Made by a program: the position numbers and the translations under genes
The notes under the pieces: generated by a model
What the model was told of the DNA's origin: nothing
Seen by the model: the letters and a program-made list of their open reading frames with translations, nothing else
The model's database searches: none
Shown here: positions 35,287 through 39,289 of the stretch, one piece after another
How positions within the stretch are numbered: position 1 is the first letter of the stretch
Layout of the letters: each line of letters opens with the position of its first letter
Assembly: GCA_964632945.1 (NCBI GenBank)
Contig: CAZWCX010000066.1
Coordinates: 1 to 39,289, forward strand
Reading direction: 5' to 3'
Origin: CAZWCX01 sp964632945
GTDB taxonomy: Bacteria > Planctomycetota > MHYJ01 > WSZJ01 > CAZWCX01
DNA: 39,289 nt

Positions 35287-38200
35287 TCAGCGCTGGCGGG
35301 TCCACTCGTCGAACCGGGGATCCCCCTGGAGGCCGGTCAAGCGGGGCTCCTTGGCGACGACGTCCCGGAAATCCTGGAATCCGAGGCGCAAGGCCGACTC
35401 CACATGGTCCACGGCCCGCGACTTGTCCCCGCGAAGGGCGTGATAGCACGCCAGGTAATAGTGGGTCAAGCCCGCCTCCGGCTCGCGGCGAAGCGAATCT
35501 TCCAGGAGGCGGCCGGCTTCCTCGAAATTCCCCTGGTCGAAACGCAGGCCCCCGAGGAGCGTGTAGGCGAGGGTGAAGTCGGGATTCATCTCCAGCGCGC
35601 GTTTGAGCCTTGCTTCGGCCTCCTCCACGTTCCCCTTCGCCATCAATTCCACATACGCGCGGAGGAAATGGAAGGCGGGCTCCTCGTCGAGTCGCTCCGC
35701 CAGAGCCAGGATCTGCTGCATGAGGAACTGAATCCCCATGGGGAACTTCGCCATCAGGCGCAGGGAGTTGCAGTGGATCTTCACGCCCAGGCGCGCATCC
35801 AGTTCGAGGGCGCGCATGTAGTCGAGCATGCCCTGCTCGTACCGGCGCATGTCGATCGCCGCCTCCGCGCGCTGCTCGTACGCCGCCCCGGAGCGGGGAT
35901 GCTCGTCGATGGCGCGGGAGGCGAGCAGGTGCGCCAGGGTCGGCTGTTCCAGGCGACGCGCGTGATAGGCGGTGTTGATCAGGCGGGAGTGTCGGAGCGG
36001 GTCGGGAGGCGCGGCCCTGCCGCGCGCCAGGTCTTGCGCCTCCGCGTCGCGACGTCCCTGTCGTCGCTGCAGGACCGCGCGGTGTCGCCAGGCGGGCGGC
36101 AGATCGGGATCGAGCGAGATCGCGCGGTCGAAGTCGGCGAGCGCCTCGGCGTCGGCCCGTTCGCGCGCGTGGAGGAGGCCCGAGAGATCGTGAAGCCGGG
36201 CCGCCCCGGGGAGCCATTGCAGACCCTCGTCGAGCAAGGCCCTCGCGGCGCGCGGGTCGCGCAGGTCGGGGACCTCGACGAGGAGGAAACCGGCCCCCAG
36301 CCAGGCATCGAGCACGAGCGGGTTGGCGGCGAGGGCTTCCCGATAGGCCGTCAGCGCGTCGCGCCAGAGGCAGCGGTCGAACAAGGCGTCGCCGAGGCGG
36401 GCGAGGGTCTGCCCGTCGGTCGGCTGGATCAGGAGCGCCTGGACGCAGTAGCGCGACGCGGAATCGAGCGAATCGAGGCGGGGAGTCCGGTCGACCACTT
36501 CCCCTTTGCGGTTGTGAAGGAGAAAGAGGGCTTCGGCCCTCTCGATCGCGCGCAGGGCGGCTCGGGGGGACCGGTCGCGCCGGGCCAGGGCGGCGGCGAA
36601 ATCGGCGCGAGCTCCTTCGCGGTCTCCGGAGGCCCGCCGCGCCGCGCCCCGGCGGGCCAGGGCCTCGGGATGGTCCGGGGCGGCCGCCAGCAACCGGTCC
36701 AGCAAGTCGCGGGACTCGTTTGCCCTCCCCTGCGCCAGCAACGCCTGGGCCCGGACGCAGGTCAGCTCCGGCGGGCAGTCCTCTCCTTGCGGTGCGCGGG
36801 CGACCGATTCCGCCTCTTCCCAGGCCGCGGTGCGGGCCAGCGTCCGGGCGAGCAGCAGCCTCGCGTCGGGGTCGCCCGGCGCCAGCGTGCGGGCCTTGCG
36901 GGCGTACTCCAGGGCCGGCTTCGGGGGGGCGATCGCCGCTCGGACGATCCACGGACGGTGCCAACCGGGGGCCTCCGCGGCGGCGGCTTCGAGATCGGCG
37001 AGTGCGTCATCGAAGTCCAGGCGTTCGAGGCGCGCCTGGGCGAGCGCGACGCGGGGGCGCGGATCGTGCGGATCGAGCGCATGCGCTTCGACCAGGGGTT
37101 CCAAAGCCGCTGCCGGATCGCCGCAGGCCAGTTCCGCCCGGCCGAGGACCTCGAGCAGGCGAGCATCGTTCCCGAATCGGCGGCGCGCGTCGCGGCAGGT
37201 ATCGCGCGCCTCCGCCGCAAGCCCCCGGGCCAGCAACACCGCTCCGCGCGCCGCCGCCGTCGCGCGCGCGAGGTCCGGCGTGAGATCGTCGGGAAGCCCG
37301 GCCAGCGCCCGATCCGCCGCCTCCGGATCTCCGGCCTCGGCCAGCAGCAGCGCCAGCGAGATGGCGATCGACGGTTCGCCGGCGTCGAGCCGGAGGGCCA
37401 GGCGCGTATCCTCGAGGGCGGCGTCCCATTCGCCGCGGGACGCTCGAACGTGCCCGCGCTCGAGCGCGGCCTCCCAACGGCGCGGGTCGAGCGTCAGGGC
37501 GCGATCGTAGTCGGCGATTGCCTCGTCTCGCCGGCCCAGCCGATGGAGCATCCGCGCGCGGGCCAGATGGGCGGGCGGGTACCGGGGAGCCGTCTGCAGC
37601 AGTTCGTCCACCGCGGCGATCGCCTGATCGGGCTTGCCCTGCGCGAACAGGGAGGAGGCCCGGTTGAGCACGCCCGAGTGGGCGCGTTCGGCGACGCGCG
37701 CGGCCCAGGCGAAGCCCAGCCCCGCCGACGCGACGAGGAAGGCAGCCAGCCACGCCCCCGCGGCCACCGGATGCCGCCGGACCCGCCGGACCACGCGAGA
37801 CACCGGACCCATCGGACGGGCGAGGATCGGGTCCCCGGCCAGATATCGCTCGAGGTCCTGCTTCAACTCCAGCGCGGTGTCGTACCGGCGTTCCGGTTCC
37901 TTCGACACCGATTTCATGCAGATCGTTTCCAGGTCCACCGCCAGGGCCGGGACATGCCGGCGCAGGGGCAGCGGATCTTCGAAGAGCACGCGGCGCAGGA
38001 GGAGGGCCACCGAATCGCCTTCGAAGATCGGCTTTCCGGAAAGCAGTTCGTAGAGGCAGGCCCCCAGGGAGTAGACGTCCGAGCGCCGGTCGATCGAATC
38101 GTTGCGTCCGTCGGCCTGCTCGGGGGACATGTATCGTGGGGTACCCAGGATTTGCCCCGATCCCGTGAGGGAGCCCTGCTGTTCGTCCCGCACGAGCCCG

Positions 38201-39087
38201 AAGTCGGTGATGAGGACGCGCCCCGTGGGGTCGAGCATCAGGTTCGCGGGCTTGATGTCCCGGTGGACGAGTCCGTTCTCGTGGGCGTAGTGGAGGGCGT
38301 CTGCGGCCTCGATGACGAGGCGGGCCGCCTCGTGGGGGGCGAAGCGCCGTTCGCCGGCCAGGGCGGCGAGCGACTTGCCCTCGACGAACTCCATGGCGTA
38401 GAAGTAGGCGCCCCCGGACTCGCCGGCGCCGTAGACGCGGACGATGCCCGGGTGGGAAAGCCGGGCGGCGGCGCTGGCCTCCCGACGGAAGCGTTCGACT
38501 TTCGCCGTGTCCTCGCCGATCGACAGCAGGACCTTGACGGCGACCCGCCGCTGGAGCGGTTCCTGGATCGCCTCGTAGACCACGCCCATGCCGCCCCGGC
38601 CGACTTCTCGGAGGATCCGATAGTCGCCCACTCGTCCCGGCGCTTCGCCGGCACGGGCGGGCACGACGACGGCCTTCCCCGGGGAGGTTTCCAGGATCGT
38701 GGGGTCGTTGGGGCGCCGGACGCCCCCGTCCGGGGACTCGCCGGTCGCGCCCGCGAGCGTATCGTCGGCGTGCGATCCGGTCGCGTCGTGCCGCGCGCGG
38801 GTTTCCGCGCCCCCGTCGGCCGGGACCGGCGCGTTCAGGGCGGCGCCGGCCATCGTCTCCGATTCGTCTCCGCGCGGCGCCAGGCGGGCGAGCCGTTCGG
38901 CGTCCGCCGGCCGGAGGAAGCCCTGATCCTCGAGGAGGTGGAGCAGATCGACGGCGACCCCGAGCTCCTCGATGCGGCGCTGCAGTTCGAGGCATTGCTC
39001 GATTTCGGCCCGGGCGCACAGTCCGCCCGCGAGGGCCTCCCGCTCCACCCGGGCATCCCGGAGCCGGGTCTGCGCGAACTTGTCCAT
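35287..39087 (-). CDS. Transmembrane Ser/Thr protein kinase with TPR region (kinase 2)
   Basis: The 1266-residue Hanks-type kinase has an N-terminal helical segment (about residues 1-70) and a low-complexity linker. The catalytic domain (about 150-410) has GRGGMGVVYEA near 161, VAVKVL, HRDIKPANLML near 273, ITDFGL near 293 and GTPRYMSPEQADGR near 312, so catalysis should be intact. The end of the domain, ETICMKSVSKEPERRYDTALELKQDLERYLAGDPILARP, is planctomycete-like. A helix at about 440-463 spans the membrane, and TPR repeats fill about 475-1260. GAGG lies eight bases before the ATG at 39087. An alternative ATG at 39165 adds 26 residues but has GGAG only three bases away. It is unlike kinase 1 outside the catalytic core. 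Confidence 0.93.
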   Translation of the reverse strand: MDKFAQTRLRDARVEREALAGGLCARAEIEQCLELQRRIEELGVAVDLLHLLEDQGFLRPADAERLARLAPRGDESETMAGAALNAPVPADGGAETRARHDATGSHADDTLAGATGESPDGGVRRPNDPTILETSPGKAVVVPARAGEAPGRVGDYRILREVGRGGMGVVYEAIQEPLQRRVAVKVLLSIGEDTAKVERFRREASAAARLSHPGIVRVYGAGESGGAYFYAMEFVEGKSLAALAGERRFAPHEAARLVIEAADALHYAHENGLVHRDIKPANLMLDPTGRVLITDFGLVRDEQQGSLTGSGQILGTPRYMSPEQADGRNDSIDRRSDVYSLGACLYELLSGKPIFEGDSVALLLRRVLFEDPLPLRRHVPALAVDLETICMKSVSKEPERRYDTALELKQDLERYLAGDPILARPMGPVSRVVRRVRRHPVAAGAWLAAFLVASAGLGFAWAARVAERAHSGVLNRASSLFAQGKPDQAIAAVDELLQTAPRYPPAHLARARMLHRLGRRDEAIADYDRALTLDPRRWEAALERGHVRASRGEWDAALEDTRLALRLDAGEPSIAISLALLLAEAGDPEAADRALAGLPDDLTPDLARATAAARGAVLLARGLAAEARDTCRDARRRFGNDARLLEVLGRAELACGDPAAALEPLVEAHALDPHDPRPRVALAQARLERLDFDDALADLEAAAAEAPGWHRPWIVRAAIAPPKPALEYARKARTLAPGDPDARLLLARTLARTAAWEEAESVARAPQGEDCPPELTCVRAQALLAQGRANESRDLLDRLLAAAPDHPEALARRGAARRASGDREGARADFAAALARRDRSPRAALRAIERAEALFLLHNRKGEVVDRTPRLDSLDSASRYCVQALLIQPTDGQTLARLGDALFDRCLWRDALTAYREALAANPLVLDAWLGAGFLLVEVPDLRDPRAARALLDEGLQWLPGAARLHDLSGLLHARERADAEALADFDRAISLDPDLPPAWRHRAVLQRRQGRRDAEAQDLARGRAAPPDPLRHSRLINTAYHARRLEQPTLAHLLASRAIDEHPRSGAAYEQRAEAAIDMRRYEQGMLDYMRALELDARLGVKIHCNSLRLMAKFPMGIQFLMQQILALAERLDEEPAFHFLRAYVELMAKGNVEEAEARLKRALEMNPDFTLAYTLLGGLRFDQGNFEEAGRLLEDSLRREPEAGLTHYYLACYHALRGDKSRAVDHVESALRLGFQDFRDVVAKEPRLTGLQGDPRFDEWTRQR

Positions 39088-39243
39088 GGATTTCGCCTCG
39101 ATCGTCCGGATGGGCGGAACCCCGGTCGCCCGGGGCGCGGCCTCCCCTTCCCGCCGATCCGGCATGCACTCCCCGGCCTGCCGGTTCGCGAACGTTCCGG
39201 TGCGCCTCCGCGCGCCGGGTTCACGGACGAACGAAGCCTAGCC

Positions 39244-39287
39244 CGGATTATTCATGAAGCCGCGCCAGCGGCTTCGTGAAAAATCCG
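39244..39287. repeat. Long imperfect inverted repeat at the window end
   Basis: Two 20-base arms (39244-39263 and 39268-39287) pair at 18 positions around a GCCA loop; the inner 8 bp (GAAGCCGC/GCGGCTTC) are perfect. It lies about 157 bases upstream of kinase 2. Without a T run on either side it is not a classical terminator. Its place at the end of the sequence suggests a dispersed repeat at which an assembly stopped, or the end of a mobile element. Confidence 0.7.
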
Positions 39288-39289
39288 CC

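Noticed and set aside
35257..39279. A 1340-codon open frame on the plus strand opposite kinase 2
   Set aside because: It mirrors the kinase gene; its translation is Gly/Arg/Glu-rich without domain motifs, as expected for antisense frames in GC-rich DNA. The minus strand carries complete kinase motifs.

Overview
The window is about 39 kb of uniformly GC-rich bacterial chromosome with 23 protein-coding genes that I consider real. I found no rRNA, tRNA, CRISPR array or transposase gene. The best taxonomic clue is a pair of very large Ser/Thr protein kinases. In both, the catalytic domain ends with an 'LE.IC...K...RY..A..L..DL.R.L...P..ARP' tail, followed by one membrane segment and a long TPR region. 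That architecture and tail are typical of Planctomycetota. Carboxypeptidase-regulatory-like repeats, a secreted MA-like metalloprotease and an ABC-2 operon with a large envelope subunit fit the same phylum. The assignment is inference; no marker gene other than alaS is present.

Layout. Positions 1-7000 hold a small membrane protein (minus), a lipoprotein purple-acid-phosphatase-like metallophosphoesterase and an anchored repeat-domain protein (plus), an FHA-like/PilZ fusion (minus) and a ChaN-like secreted protein (minus). An AT-rich island with three inverted repeats lies upstream of the FHA/PilZ gene. Positions 7001-12195 are a three-gene plus-strand operon with a good promoter: an 869-residue envelope protein, an ABC ATPase translationally coupled to it, and an ABC-2 permease carrying two permease modules in one chain. 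Positions 12629-16682 carry thpR (RNA 2',3'-cyclic phosphodiesterase), alaS and a small HAMP-like membrane protein. At 16734-19266 a CysQ/HAL2-like nucleotidase and an MA-like metalloprotease diverge from a shared 97-bp promoter region, in which the nucleotidase appears to be leaderless. Positions 19305-22511 (minus) hold a membrane protein with a cytoplasmic tail of seven 8-residue repeats rich in RRDSP, then a 3-hydroxyacyl-CoA dehydrogenase/enoyl-CoA hydratase fusion.

Positions 22611-28646 (minus) are kinase 1 followed 12 bp later by a secreted HEAT-repeat protein. Positions 28730-32229 (minus) are an NfeD-like protein with a His/Asp-rich loop plus two different flotillins, ending in a strong hairpin. 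Positions 32753-33811 (plus) encode a secreted discoidin-like protein. Positions 33839-39087 (minus) are kinase 2 followed by a DUF445 membrane protein. The window ends inside a long inverted repeat.

Functionally the region is dominated by envelope and signalling genes. They comprise membrane-domain organisers (flotillin/NfeD), two transmembrane kinases, a c-di-GMP-type PilZ protein, a possible kinase substrate with repeated arginine-serine-proline sites, and an ABC-2 export complex. Linking these into one circuit is inference; only the operon structures are visible directly. The most unusual items are the RRDSP repeat tail, the His/Asp-rich NfeD-flotillin operon, the AT-rich operator-like island and the leaderless divergent promoter.
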